64,000 nucleotides of DNA from Pagrus major (GCF_040436345.1 NC_133218.1:8291539-8355538); one strand, 5' to 3'; positions 48,282-62,702 are shown, numbered from the stretch's first letter. Translations and numbers: made by a program. Notes: generated by a model from the letters alone, not told the origin.

Positions 48282-48440
48282 ATGCAGGTTAAAAACCAGA
48301 TCTGCACAGAGCGGAGCAGCACCGACGACCCGGAGCAGGATGACAACCAGAAGAAGACCTCGTGTTTTTCCAACATTAAGATTTTCCTGGTGTCGGAATG
48401 TGCGCTCATGTTGGCACAGGGCACCGTGGGCGCTTATCTG
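48282..48440 (+). CDS. slco3a1: slco3a1 coding exon 1 (organic anion transporter OATP3A1, N-terminus)
   Basis: 53 codons from the ATG (purine at -3) to CTG followed by donor GTGAGT. The N-terminal ~25 residues are polar and fish-specific; then CFSNIKIFLVSECALMLAQG and TVGAYL match the start of transmembrane segment 1 of vertebrate OATP3A1 as I know it. Phase 0 joins to exon 2. OATP3A1 is a 12-span plasma-membrane carrier for organic anions such as prostaglandins and thyroxine (family knowledge). It lies tail-away from the hatching-enzyme cluster and has no sign of damage. Confidence 0.93.
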
Positions 48441-50680
48441 GTGAGTTTTCTTACAGAACAGACACCGATGTGGACACACTGTGCTGGTGTGAAGGAACGT
48501 CGTATCTCGGCACATCTCAGGTAACATCGGGTTAACGCAGCGCCCTTCAAACCGGCGCAGGCACACTGAGAGTAACGATGCGGTGCTGCAGCTGATGCGG
48601 TTAATAATCGTATTATTCTGATCACATTAGAATAATCACATCCTCCAGCGACCGTGGCACGCGGTGCTTTCGCTGATTGATGACTTGCTGCGTATTATCC
48701 ATCAGGCCTATGCACCATCTGCATGACACAAAGCGCGTCACGGCGGCCGTAGGCTCCACGTTGTTGTGGGAGAATTTTATATGCGTATATGGATGGTGTG
48801 CTGGAGAGCAGGTTACGAAACGCTGGTCAGGAGCTCCACTCAACCTGCCGGCTCTGCTACATACTGCAGCCGTATGTCTCAGTGATGCAGGAGGCCTTTG
48901 ACACTGGAGGATATAGGGCCTAGGAGATGACGTGATCACCACAACACAAGCGACAATAGCTTATATTGTCTTTACAGAAAAGCCTTCTCTCAGTCTTCAC
49001 TCAGTTGCATTTCCAGTGACAGTCTGATCCAAAATAATGTGCTGTTGTATGCAGATTGGTGTCAACATAAGAGATCTAGAGTTGAGGAGATTTAACGCAC
49101 AATCAGTGATACAGAGGTGAAATGAAAGCATCCTCCTGACACCAAACACATTCACAAACCTCTGCGCTAAAGATATGTGATAAAGTGCAATGGGAGAACC
49201 GGTAGCTGTTAATGTTGTGGCCACAGCCAACCACAGCAGTTAATAATGTATTTGTGTGGTGATGTCTTCCTGCATTAGTCAGAACCGGCCGACCACTTCC
49301 TGTAAATTCGTACAAAGATAAAAGATGCCACTTCAATCATGATTATTATTTGCCTAATTAAAGCCAATTCCCCTGATAGATGTCAGCACAGTCTTGATGC
49401 TATAAATAAAAGCACATGCAGGGAGAGAACATTAAGTTGACAAAGCGTCCTTTCTTCTCGCCACTCTAACATTACAGAAAAGATGGAGAGACTCACACCA
49501 ACACCATCCAGGAAGGCAAGGTCAAAGGTGTTTGTGTTGACTCTCGCCTTTATATCAATGCAGATTTTACTCGCTGGTTTAGATGAGAAAAACACCAAAA
49601 AGCTAAATTGTGTGGAAATAAACCCATTGACAACATGAGCCGTGATGCAAGAACTTGCCCCTCGTGTGGTGAATACTGCAGCTTGGCAGAAACACGACTG
49701 AGTTGGTTTTAATGTGTTTTGCACCAGTCACAAATTTAAAGTGCATTAGTGTTTACCTTGAAGACTGCAGTGGAACTTCCTCCTTTAAAACAGCATCTCA
49801 GACCAAAAGTGCACCTTTAGCAAATCCTGCTGCAGACAGCAGCACTGTGGAAGCACTGCCTATCCTCTCCTGTATAAAATATAGTTTGTCATCATCTTTT
49901 ATTCTCTGTCTCTTCTACCCGTGGCACATTATTTTGTTTTTGCAAATACATGACAGTGAACCTTAGGAAGAGGACGAAGCTGTAATGACTGAGGATCATC
50001 ACTGTCACCACAGCAGCATCTGCAGAACAGCTTTCCATGGCTTAGTCTGTATTCATCAAAGTGAAATGGGCAGGTTTTCTCATTTCTCTGCCCTCTAAAG
50101 CTCTACCACAATTTACACTGTGTGTAAACAGTGGAGTAGATTGGACTGAAATGTCTAAATCTGGAACATAAAAGGTGTAAAGCAGCTCTTCTCCATCAGC
50201 ACCCAGTATGAAGCCATACATAAATCATCCAGGGCCACAGGAGTAAATCTGAACCCTGTCATTTAGATTCAGTGACCTCTGAACTGTGTCCTCAATGCTA
50301 ATGCCAGGGAGCTATGAATTACAATGCTGTTCCCATTGCAGGTGAACAGAGGACACACATGTGAGCTGAATGTTCACGAAATGTAAAATAATTGTAACTA
50401 TTTAACTGTCAGGCGTCTTGTCGGTCAGACCCACCCTGTGCACTAAACGGTGACAGAACTGGGTTAGTGTCTCACAGTCGAAATATCAGACCGGCGACAG
50501 CCATCTTCCTATTTTAGAAGTGAATTACAGATTGTTCATCCTATTTTGGAAACTGAGAAGGGGGGGCTGCCGTTTGTCTAGCTGTTTGGACCACTGTTCA
50601 GATATCTCTGGTGGCAAGGACAGGCTTAGTACAGACTAGACTGAGGGCATGGTGTGGTTAGAAGGAGAAACCCTTCTACA

Positions 50681-51009
50681 TTAAAGGGGCAATGTGTAGT
50701 TGTGGGGAAGAAATCTAATCAGAAGAGAAGGATTTTTATTGACTGGTTTTTATGCTTGGCTGAATAAATTGAATAAACAAACTGACCTTAAAGGACAACT
50801 GTAACTCTACTGTTTTACTTTGTTTATATGTGGCGGACCCTGCCACCTTTCGAGCTTCAAACAGTGTTATAGGGACCTTATTTTCCTCTGAGAACAGCTC
50901 GTTTATTCAGTTATGGAAAAGATAAATATTTCTAAGTTTGTATAATTACCTCATGAATACTGAATATATTAAAATTCTGACTTCAAATTTCTTCATACTG
51001 CTCCTTTAA
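50681..51009. mobile_element. TTAA-bounded MITE, copy B
   Basis: Starts TTAA-AGGGGCAATGTGTAG and ends CTGCTCCT-TTAA. The interior shares GGCGGACCCTGCCACCTTTC and TTATTTTCCTCTGAGAA with copies A and C. Confidence 0.8.
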
Positions 51010-52082
51010 TATAACCAAATCTTTTTACTAAACACAGGCCTAGAATTTGCAGTTGTCCTGTTCTGCAAGTATGTAAGCTTTGCTGCTTGAGCTCGAGCGA
51101 CTTGTCAATTCATTGATTTGTAGATTGATGTAGACTATTTTTTTTGACAATCAGTTAAAGAGCGTTGTCCTCGTTTTAATTAACTTCCTGTCCATTTTTC
51201 ATTTAGCAGTCCCCTCCCTCCTCTCTGTCTCACCAGGATTGTGCAGACAGGACCGCCTCTTTATAGAGTTCTCTGTCCTGATTGGATAAAGGGGGCAGGG
51301 ACACTCTCTTTAACTGCATGAGTGGGGGGAGGAGAGACATGGCTTACTGACCAAACACTCTATAACAGTGATTACTGCTGGAATATAGAGCTATTTAACA
51401 TTTATTTTAATAGAAAAATATAACTTACAGCTGATTTAATTGTTTAAGTAGGGGTGGGTGATCTGGCCCAAAGGTAATATCACACTCCATTAAATTGTCA
51501 CGAATTGTCGCAGTCACGATCCAAATTCAAGTCTTTTTTCTCACTGTTGAAATGTCCTGTAGACTAACTTGAAATAGCAGATGAATTTCTCCATTTGTAC
51601 TGTTAAAACATAATATTGCATTAAGCGCAGTTCCTTTTTTGGCACAAGCTCCTCATCCGCCATGCCGCTAGCCATTAATCATGTTGCATTGTTACAATAT
51701 GTCACCCAAGGACGAGCCATGTGAGGTAATTTGTCCAATCAGCATAGCTGTCCAGAGGTCTACATCATTCCAAGGGTTGGTTCACGTAGAACAGATCTGC
51801 TGGTCAATGAGGTTATGCAAAGATTGGAAAACATGAAAACAGAGTCAGCCCACTTTGTTACCTCCATGTGTGATGTTAAGGGTCCAAGACCTCCTTCAGA
51901 CATAGTGACATTATTCAGACATAATGAGAAGTAGATGTTACACGCCTTCCTGATTGATCAAAAAATGTCTCGGTTCCAACCTCACTAGTTAGGATTCAGA
52001 GTGTTGATGTGAAGAAAAAAAAAGATTATTAAAGTCACCATCTTGGGCGTTAGGACATTGTGACAGGCAATCATCACAAACA

Positions 52083-52168
52083 AGAACAAACAGAACAGAA
52101 AAGATTCAGTCAATCGATTAATCTGCCAATTAAACGATTGACTGAATCTTTTCTGTTCTGTTTGTTCT
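52083..52168. repeat. Perfect 34-bp inverted repeat with 18-nt loop in slco3a1 intron 1
   Basis: Arms 52083-52116 and 52135-52168 are exact reverse complements (begins AGAACAAACAGAACAGAAAA). The loop is AT-rich. Confidence 0.95.
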
Positions 52169-52982
52169 CCTAATGATCAACAAGATGACAGTAAATGTTG
52201 TTATTTTGCCCTGGAGTTTGGTGTGACAGGATAAACAGCAGTAGCAACATAGAAAAAGATGAATAAATATAAACATGATCGGTCTGATTTCACGTGCATC
52301 GTCGTGGTTACATTCTCCTTTTTATCTGGGATTGCTTCAGGAAGTCTTGAGGCTAATACTGCACCTTGCTGGGAATGAATGATTAGCCTAATAAAAGTTT
52401 AAAATATCTACTGACCAAGCTTTTCTCGTCAGTCCTGTGGATGATTCAGCACACATTTGATGCAAAGAGCCAGTTCATCACTGACACACACCCAGAACAG
52501 CGTTAGTACGACGTGTTTGTGTCCGTTTGATAATTAGAACAGCTGCGTGAGGTTTCTTGCCTGAAGCTACACACATGCACATGTCCCTCTTTCCCAGGTT
52601 AGCATCAGGCTAGCCTCAGGCTTTTATTGGGTAGAGGAGGAGTGTGGGGATGAAGATGTTGGAAGCAGCTCATGTGTCATTAGCAGGTTGGGGTTGCAGA
52701 TGGCTGTTTGTGCTTTTACCCAATAACACCTGAAGCTCGTTGCCCTGCATTATTATTTTACACAAACATTTAAATGAAATGGAAAATACATAAAATGTGT
52801 ACTTTGAACAGGTTGGTATGGCAATCAATATTGTTGAAACTGTACACTAAAAGATGCTGAATATAAAATCAAATGTATGAACCTGTATTAAAAACTTAGT
52901 GGGCTGGCTATGATGTCAGTGGCTGTCCTAAATTGCTGCTGGTTGTAAAACCACTTTATAACACTTGTTTTCTCTCTGCCAG

Positions 52983-53442
52983 GTAAGTGTTCTTACCACT
53001 CTGGAGAGACGCTTCAACCTCCAGAGTGCCGATGTGGGCGTCATTGCCAGCAGCTTCGAAATCGGCAACCTGGCCCTCATCCTGTTTGTCAGCTACTTTG
53101 GCGCCAAGGCCCACAGACCCCGTCTGATTGGCTGCGGCGGGATCGTCATGGCATTGGGGGCACTGCTGTCGGCCCTGCCGGAGTTCCTGACTCATCAGTA
53201 TGAGTATGAGGCCGGGGACTCATGGCACGCCGAGGACGGCAGGGACGTCTGCTCCAACATTACCAGGTCAGAGAACCGAGACTCTGGGTTTAAATGTGGC
53301 AACAGAGCCAACACCAACATGATGTACCTTCTGCTGATCGGAGCCCAGGTTCTGCTGGGCATCGGAGCCACACCTGTCCAGCCTCTGGGAGTGTCCTACA
53401 TTGATGACCATGTCCACAGAAAGGACTCCTCGCTGTATATAG
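52983..53442 (+). CDS. slco3a1: slco3a1 coding exon 2 (OATP3A1 transmembrane segments 1-3 region)
   Basis: 460 nt, phase 0 at the start (VSVLTTLERRF) and one base over at the end (...SSLYI G). The exon runs through IASSFEIGNLALILFVSYFG, the small-residue-rich GCGGIVMALGALLSALPEF helix, an extracellular loop with an N-glycosylation sequon (NIT), and MMYLLLIGAQVLLGIGATP followed by SYIDDHV, all as in vertebrate OATP3A1. The loop between SALPEF and NMMYLL differs most from the mammalian protein. Donor GTGAGT follows. Remaining exons must lie right of the window. Confidence 0.95.
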
Positions 53443-53888
53443 GTGAGTGGCACTGAGTCACTGTGGGCTTATGTCTGCGTTTATGGTGCATACTGAACCA
53501 TTAATGACAGACTCAAAAGCTCTCCCTGACTGAAAACACTGATACATGATGTTCCTTCCCAGTTAAAATCTCCATCAAACACAACAAAAGTAACAGAAAC
53601 AATTATGATGTGATGAACATGTTGCAGATCGGTGGTTGCTAAGCTATTAAGCATTTCAACAAAGGAAAAACTGGCACTAGCGACTTGCTTTAACTGATTT
53701 AGAACCAGAGACTAAAGTGGGAAACAAACAGCTCCTTAAAGCTAAAACATTTGAGATTTTGAACATTAATATAACACAAAACAACTTTTGCTATGTAATG
53801 ATATAGTGCATTAAGTGGAGTAATGTGTTGTGATCTGAGCATCTGTGTTCTTTGCTTTTAGTTTTTATGCTAATTGAGCAGAAGCTAA

Positions 53889-54003
53889 TTAAAGGTGCAG
53901 TCAGCAATTCTGGAGAATGATAGTTGAGTCTCATTCTCAAAACAATGAGACTCAACATTCAACCAAGAAAAAGTTTCTCCAAAACTGCATACCGCACCTT
54001 TAA
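53889..54003. mobile_element. 115-bp palindromic MITE bounded by TTAA
   Basis: TTAA-AGGTGC at the left and GCACCT-TTAA at the right are exact inverted ends. The centre holds GTTGAGTCTCATT and its inverse AATGAGACTCAAC, so most of the element can fold on itself. Confidence 0.85.
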
Positions 54004-55007
54004 TCTACAACACTAACAGTGAAACAACACTAACTGATGTGCTTGAATGAAAACTTCCACAAGTGCTTTCTTTGCTGCGATTTCTCTTATGTATGTACAC
54101 TCAGTATGAAGGCAGGTGATTGACTGTTTAGATTAAACAGATTACATATGTGTTCCTTTGTAACATTTAGAGGTGCTGGAAGTAAGATTTCTTTAAACTT
54201 TGGCGAGAGCTAGGCTAACTTTTTCTTATTTTTTCAGGCTTTATGCTAAATTAAGCTAATCTCTTGCTGGTTCTAGCTTCATATTTAGGGTGAAGAAATG
54301 AGAGGGGTATCAATCTACTCATCTAACTCTCAGCAAGCATAAGCATACACCACAAAATATCACACTATCATTACATTATGTGCATTTGCACAGCGATGCA
54401 AACAAAGAGAAAAATCAGAGCTAAACAACACCTAGCTTGATCCTTCATGCGCTTGCTTTTGGCTGACTTTGATTTTAGTTAGCTGGAAGTAATAAGACAA
54501 GATAATGACATAATAAAATCAATCACAATATCTCTGAAAGTAAATGGGATTATTATGTTAGCATAATTGAAACATGACTGTGACATTAATCACTCACGTG
54601 TACAAAACATGATCATCTGTCCTAAAAGGCTCATGATTACATAGAATTATATGATTGTAATATTGTTAAACTACATCTTATTACTGATATAATCTTCACT
54701 GAATCTTACTGTAATTAGTCATGATTAATTAAATTGCTAATGACAGGTGCACATGTAGCACAGACAGAAAGCAGTGGTTGGTAGCTGAGGAGGGTTTTAG
54801 GCCTAGTCCATGTGAAGTGCAGTGAACAGAAGTACAAATGTGGTCACAAGTAATTCACAATAACTCGAAAGAGACATCAAAGTATTCTACAGGTCATTAG
54901 ACATATCATAATAATAACTTATATAAATAACAAGTGACAGCCCCAAAGGTATTGAAGAAGCAGGAAAAGTCAGTGTGGGTCATTATCTTAATCCTAAATA
55001 ATATGAA

Positions 55008-55011
<4 letters not shown>

Positions 55012-55093
<82 letters not shown>
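55012..55093. repeat. (AT)n microsatellite, ~82 bp
   Basis: Uninterrupted AT dinucleotides in slco3a1 intron 2. Confidence 0.97.
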
Positions 55094-55097
<4 letters not shown>

Positions 55098-58000
55098 TCT
55101 TTAAACTAACTGCTTATTTCTGTAGTGTTAACCACAATCAACGTCCGGTAATGTGACGCCTGTCATTGGATTTCCTGTAAATGGAGTTCAAGTTTCATTC
55201 ATGTTTTTAACATTTTTAACCACAGTGCTTACTGCTGCTCATGCCAACTTTTTAAACAAACCACAAATGTAAGATACAGGGATGGCTGATATGACAAATA
55301 TTACTATTTTTTTTTAATACTGTGACTGAACCTTGTTGAAAAAGAGAGGGATGACTGAAATCAAGCCTTCCTAGTTACTTTGCATCATTTCAGTGTGACA
55401 AAGTGACCATTTTGGTCAAGGGTGTTGGTCCTCTGGAACCTAAAAATAGAAATCTACGCTCTCTGCTTTGCCTCTCTCCTCTAGCACACATCCAGACCTT
55501 TTTTTGTGTCATGCACTGTCAGTTTGTGTGTGTGTGTGCGTGTGTGTGTGTCCTTTCGCCATTGTCATGTCTCGTAAATCTGACTCACAGACTGAGGATC
55601 AGCAAAACTGGGTTTTTTTTTGTAGTTTGGTGCACAAATAAAAATCTTTTTATAGGCTTAATTAAACACACATTTATGTGTCGTGGTGTCACTGCAGTGC
55701 ACGTGAACATCTTTCATTACTTGTTATGTATTTTTGCCATTCTAATTTAGACAGATGGATTATTACAATTCGATTTATTGATTTACTGTAGACAAGTAAA
55801 GGACACTATTATAACTATATGTAATTTTAGGAGTTGTCCAGTATGTTTCTGTGTTACTGTACTATGAAGTATATGTCTTACTGAGATCAGAGTTTGACCA
55901 GTGGATGGAAATATCCCTGGTGATTAAACATGTTAGTCATGTATGAAGGATGGATCGTTATTTCTGCTATTTCATGCTCTTCTCATTGTCTCCCAGATCA
56001 TTGGTGATGTTTTGAAAAAGCTCATGGGTGGAAATTTGTGGCATTTTGGAGGATTCTGTTTGGTGCAATGATGAAATCAAGGAGTGTGTATTGGGGTTTA
56101 GAGATGCAGTCCCATGAACTGAAAATGTAAGATCCAGTGTTTCCTGTGTTGTCATGGTTGACGTGGACATTGCCTGATCTCACTCTGTCTCTCACATAAC
56201 CGCCCTTGAGCAAAGCACTTTATTCCCAAATTCTGCAAACATTCAGTGGCCAGCAGACTGCAGTTATACTTACAGCAGAGACCAAGAGGTCGACATAACA
56301 CACATTACAGCTTGTCTGCCAAAGTTGCCAAGGCAACAGTACAGAGACAGGCACTGAGGCTACAGTATGTGCCATTCCTGCTCTTCTCACCACTCAGTGA
56401 CCTGCTTGTAGCACAGCTCCATCTGGGAAGATGGAGAGAATGAGACAAAGGACATGGGAACAAAAGACACACTCCTTATATTCCTGATATAATAAATACA
56501 TTATTATTAAAAATTATAATAATAGCGGTTTAGCCAATAATTCAATTTTATAATCTGAAGTCTTTTCTCACAGAAGCTGTGGTTCTTCTGTGGCTGCATG
56601 CAACTGTTTGGTTGACAACAGTTTATTTGACTGGTGGTGTGAAAACACGTTGGTCAATCTAGAAAGTTATAATTATATATTGTTATATTTTGTCCTAATC
56701 AGATTTTTTGCAAATGCAACAATAATATTATTGTACCAGTAATTATCTGTCAATGTTATTGACCCTGAAAATCCATATCTCTTCTTTTTGAGGTCCACAA
56801 TCTATTGTAAATTTACAGACATTCAGTTATGGTATGATAATGTAAACCAGTAAAATCACCATTACATTAAACCTTAAAGAGCTGATGCAGCAATAACTCA
56901 AAGCTCAACTATAGTTAAAAAGAAAGTTCATCCAAAATCACCAGATCATCAGATCTTTGCCTTCTCTGGATTGATGTCTGATTGATATCTGCATCATTCC
57001 ATGGACAACAGACTTGTGACAGAGTGGGATCTAAGCATTAATAACGTCCTCCTTGGCTAAGTTAAGTATATTCACGAAAATGAAGGAAATTAAAGGAAGT
57101 TGAACCTCCAAATATGGTTAACACAGGGTTCACAGGCTGGATGGGCCACACCGAGGGTTCTAAATTGCGCTTACACTTATGCACATGATTATAACAATAC
57201 CAGCCTCCAAAGTCTGTACCAAGATGGCAAACTTTTGTTTCGTTCACAACTGCAGCGCATTTCACAATAAAAGCTCATAGACATACTGGTATACACTGCT
57301 TAACTGCTTATCATGGAGGACTTCCTAAAATTGCCACTTTTAATAACAATCCAAATTTACTTTTGATTCGCAGTTGTCTGTCGACTTCTTTAGCCACAAA
57401 AGTGTCATTTAGACTCTGGTGCTGCTTTACATCCTTAGCTGCTAAGAAATGGGCATGTTTTTTAGGGCTGTGGTTTGTAGAGTCTGCATGCAGCTGCACC
57501 CCTCCCAGCTGAGTTGTAACGTTAGCTAGCTTAGTTAGCTCGCCTCTTGTCCTTGAGTAAATGGACGTCTCCTTCTGTGCAGAGAGATGGGAAGAAAATA
57601 GTTTGTATTTAACACTGCTCACAACAAGGCCTTTGGATTATCCGGAGTAAACGGGTCATGATTTCTGGAAGTAGACATTGCTGTTGAGTTTTTCTAATGT
57701 ATTTTCTGGCCCTTTGAGCACAAGAAACTGAGCACCATTTAGTTCCATTGTATTCCAGAGGAGGCAAACATCTCTGCAGTCGATATTTCCAAAACTCTGC
57801 AACTCACACCAGAACAATGCAGATGGATAAATACTACTACAGGCAAGAGGAAAAAAATGTACTTTGGATTTTTGGGTGAAATTTTCCTTGAATATTTATT
57901 CTGTAAGATGAATTCTGTTCTTGTGCTGTCCCTTAGCATCTCTTCCTGTTGATGTTATCAGTTTGCCTCTGTTGGGTCAACAAAGACATTAAAACAAATT

Positions 58001-59258
58001 GAAAATACAGCATTGTTGGCTACCATGTGGCGAGTGAATCCTTCTCACAGGCTTCTCTGCTCGTCCCTGGCTAGTTTCATTGTCCCTGCTTGCGTTTCAG
58101 TGCAGACCTCTTGCAGGGTGAGAAGGCCTGCGGTTTGTTCTGTGCATGCTTTGATCTGTACAGTCTCTGCCAGCAGCACTCAGAGTGGAGGAGATGAGGC
58201 AGGGAGGGATGGACAGAGGATTCAGGAGAGGAAGGAGGGCAAACAAGGCTAGCACAGCACCCAACTGCCCACCCTACCCCCCCTCTTGGCTAGAGGCCAA
58301 CTCCTACCAGATGCCTGATGTTAGACATTACACTTGATATTTATTTGCCATTTTAGAAAATTTAAAGGAATTCATTGCACTTCACTGGATATGATGCTCT
58401 AATTCTGCATTAACGTGTTATAAAATGATGAGCACAACTTCAAAGTTAAAAGTTGTTCTTATTTTAAATCTATTTTCTGATTTAAGCAGGTTTCATTGTT
58501 TTATACTGTACACAATCATACAGTACAACAGATTGTGAAATTATCTGATGTCTTGGTCCAGAATATATCTAACAATGAGAAAAATATACAGATGAATATA
58601 ACAATAGAACAGAGAAGAATCTAGAAAACTGATAAAATAAAATAGAAATATATAAAATAGAGTAACAATGAACAATATAATCAGTAAATATTTTCAATGC
58701 TAAACAAATGGAACAGTGAAACAATGCAACAATATCACCAGCAGCACGTTTCAGAAAAATGAAAAAATATCACCAGCGTGTCATAATGAATGCAATATAA
58801 GGTGACATCAGTGTGACAGTGACGTATGGCAGGTGGATGTATTATAAGTTATGTGTGTGTGAAGACATTACATTACATCCATCATTACATCCAAGAAGGT
58901 CCTGGGCTTCTGTCTTGCTTTCTCTGTGGGGTCTGCATGCTCTCGCTGTTTTCAGTACAGATGGATGTGACATGTAATTTAAAATTGTTTGCATGTTATC
59001 TTTTTGTGTTTTGTTTTCAGTATTTACAGTATATAGAGTGGAAATTACACACCCTGCTCTTTTTTGAGAAAAAAACAGTTCTGCTATATTTAAATTAAAG
59101 GTGCAATATGTAAGAATTTAAGTTTAAATGCAAATATTAAATAACGTTATCATCAGGATGTAGGGAAATTACAGTTTTGATGTGACGTGAAAGACGTCAT
59201 GGTTCTGTGTTGCAGAGATAGCTGGACCAACAGCTAGCCCCCCGAGCCACTTTGTACC

Positions 59259-59613
59259 TTAAAGGTGCACTATGTAGTTTTGGGGAAGACATTTTAATCA
59301 GAAGAGAAAGATCTTTTTTTATTCCTAAACAAACTAAATAAACATCCTCTTTGTTTTTTAACTGAATAAACAAACTGACAACACAGGACAACACAATTTC
59401 ATACTGTTTTACTTTGTTTATATTTGGCGGACCCTGCCACCTTTCTAGCTTTAAACAGTGTTCTGAAGACCTTATTTTCCTCTGAGAACAGCTTGTTTAT
59501 TCAGTTATGGAAGAAATAAATATTTCCAAGTTTGTATTATTATCTCATTTATATTGTAAATATTAACATTCTGTGTTTCAGTTTCTTCTCCAAACGACAT
59601 CTTGCCGCTTTAA
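59259..59613. mobile_element. TTAA-bounded MITE, copy C
   Basis: Starts TTAA-AGGTGCACTATGTAG and ends GCCGCT-TTAA. The interior blocks are the same as in copies A and B. A further TTAA-AGGTGCAATATGTAAG start lies just upstream at 59095, so an older, related insertion may adjoin it. Confidence 0.78.
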
Positions 59614-62600
59614 GCGCTGATAGTCCGATAGTAAACAGCACCAGTACTTCCCTGGTCCTTTGAGCTCCAAGACCAGTCAGAGTCACACCACCACCAAGCA
59701 TGGGATACATTTTGACCTCGAATGGCACTTACCACTATGTCAACAATGAATTAAGTCCTCTGACTTTTTAAATAATAAAGGAATGACAAACTATGATTTA
59801 AGTAGGACCTCAAGAGTCAGAGCAGCAAAAATACGACTGTCTGTAAGCCCTGTGATGGAAACACAAAGAGTAGCACCATTTGTTGCTCCTTTCTCACTCT
59901 TCAGCTGTCAATGAGTTTATAAATAGCCTTCATTGCATTGTGGACTGAAATCTTGAGTCTGTTTTGGTATCATGGCCGCTGTTCTGTGTCCCGGTTCAGT
60001 GCATCACAGCCTTTACCAGCCCATGAGGAATTGTTTCTTTCATAACATCCACAAGCTTCTTCCTTTGACACTTACAAATAGTCTATTATTCTTTTTCTCC
60101 ACCACCCCCTCTCTAAAGTGCTCTCGTTTATTTGACAATGCAGGCATAGTGATTGCCATGGTTACCTCCTACAATGTGACTGCTGGGTCGTCTGTTGTGG
60201 CTCGGTAATTGCATGGAGCCCAGTCTTTATACAGTACATATGTATTATGTGCTGCTAAGTAGTATTTTTGCCGCTTCCTTTTCCCAGCCTGTAGGCAGTG
60301 GCGTTCTCTGACGAGCTTGACGTGTGAAGAAACAGTAACATTGTAAGAAAACCCCTGAATAATGCAGCGCGACATAGAAGCAGTTAGGAGCTGTTTAGCA
60401 AACATCTAACCATATGATTAAATATTAAAGCAGCAGCTCTCTGCAGGCTCGCTAACAAATCAGATGATTTAAGGAGAGGATGCTCTGTTGTGGCCACATC
60501 TTCACCCCACATGGATCAATACTGCCTGAATGAGAAATTTAGGACACTGGGAACACTCAGGAGCAGAAGAGGAAACACTTCTCTGTTGTCATGGCACAAA
60601 TCCCCCAGCATGCACCTGTCCTGTATCTGTTGTGTGTCTGTAGTGCAGCCTGTTCTTCCTCAAATGTTGAGTGGGCGCTCACTTAGTGTCCTGCACGTGT
60701 CTCTGTGTGTTTTCTTCTATGAGTGTGTCTGTCCTGATCAATGTGAACAGGCTGGTCAAAAGAAACAGACTATTTTCCCTGTTAGCTGCCCATCAGATCA
60801 TTGTGGCTTCTGGCAACTGAAAGGAAAACAAAAATAGATTTAAAAAATCGGAGTAATGAAGCAGTGATCCACTGCAGCACAAACAATAAAGAGTGTGATC
60901 AGTGTAATGGAAAGTGTCCAGAGTCTACAGTGATACTGGTCGCTCTATGAGGCTAACTGAGGCAGCACAGTGAGAGCTAAATGCTCTAAAGTTAAATTCG
61001 CACCTAATAACAAGTAAAGCTGATGTTGCAGTCGGCTTGGGTGTTATCCAGAAGATGCTGTAACAGCTGTTTGATATTGGGAAAAATATTGCATATAACG
61101 GCAAATATCGCGATATTCAAGATCTAATATTGGCCCAAGCCTATGTCACAGTGGGCTTTGACAAAACAACATTTTGACTGAATGATGACTCTACATGAGG
61201 GTCAGAAGATCACCAGAGTTATTAAAATGAATTCTGCACAGAACATGAAAGCATAATCTCCTCATCTCCTTGTCCATCCAACACTAATCGTCAAGACATT
61301 TCACTCGTTACCACAAATGTCAACCTCACGGTGGCGCTACAGGAAGAATCAAGGCCTCAGCAAAGGCTTTAGCATTCACCCTCTGGCCACAGTGGATATG
61401 TGTGCTAAATGTCATGGCAATCCAATCAATAGTTGTTGAAATGATTCAGTGAGGACGAATGTGGTGTACATACTGACCAGTAATGCCATCCTTAGAGTCA
61501 AGCTGCTCTTGTGGCTAATAAAAGCAAATTTGAATAAATATGCATGTGTATGTGCAGACAGCATATCCATCCACATTACAGTTGCAATGGTGTTGACCTG
61601 TGGCTTATATGATCAGCTGATACAACGGAGCAGAAAATGGCTTCCCACAGAAAGACTTACCTCCTCCTGAGCTCTGTTGACTACAGTATGATGTCAGAGC
61701 TGGACTGTAATTGGATTATTGATCGCTGTCTACTGCTTGACTGATACCGCAGGCGAACGCAACTAACCCAAGTATCTATTGTACTGCTAGCAGAGGCACT
61801 AACAGAAAGGCAGCTATTCAATTAAACTATTCATGCTCTGTGGCTTTTTTTATAATGTAGCTCCAAATAGTTTCTTCTTTACATCCTAATGGGAAACACT
61901 GCAGCAACACTACAATACTTCTTCTAACGTTGCCATATTAATCAACGTCCCAAATCAGTATATAAAAAGAAGACATATTGTGTCGGCTGCAACAAAAACG
62001 CTCATGAAAACCGCAAAACCAAACCAGAAGCAAAACAAATCTGCTCAGCGCGCACAAATGTGATCTCAACTCAACACTTGTTCATTTAGTCACGTTGACT
62101 TTTGAGACTCTGGAGGCGGAGACATGTCCTGTCTCTCATGAAACTCGTAATTACAATACTAGCAAACCATATTCTGTAGGTAAATAAGGACCGTAGGTTT
62201 GATAGCCCTGCTACAGTGTCTAGACTCAAATGCTTCTGGTTTGGTTTCCATGCATTCCAATTGGTCTGCCTTCAGAAAATCACATTTCCACTCAAAATGA
62301 TTTTTAAAAAAAAAAAAACGCTTTACAAAGAGCACATTAATTTTAAGCTGCGCTAGTAGCATACCTCTGTGGGAAGCCTTGTTGGCCTGTTGGTCAGTCT
62401 GCCTCTTTAGTCCAGGCTGATCCCATCATGGATGACCATGCAATTGTGTGCAAATGTTCATGGTGCCCGGAGGATGAATCCTGCTCACTGTGGTGTATCC
62501 CCTTGCTTCTCCTCTAACCAGACCATGAGGCTTACAATTGTGTTTTTTTTAAGTCAAATGTCACAACAACTGCTGATTGAATTGCTATCACTTTGGTGAT

Positions 62601-62702
62601 CCCTTAATATTTTCTCCAGTGGCATATTTCAAGACCAGTACTTCCAAAATAAAGACATTCCCATCAGCCTCACTTTGTGTTTAGCTGCTTAAAGCAACAC
62701 AA

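Larger units (their letters stand above)
48441..52982 (+). other. slco3a1 intron 1 (~4.5 kb)
   Basis: Bounded by GTGAGT and the CTCTCTGCCAG acceptor. It contains a MITE (50681-51009) and a perfect 34-bp inverted repeat (52083-52168). No other exon seen. Confidence 0.85.

Noticed and set aside
48441-48524. Read-through of slco3a1 exon 1 into the 80-codon ORF
   Set aside because: A good donor GTGAGT follows CTG, and exon 2 continues the known protein in phase.
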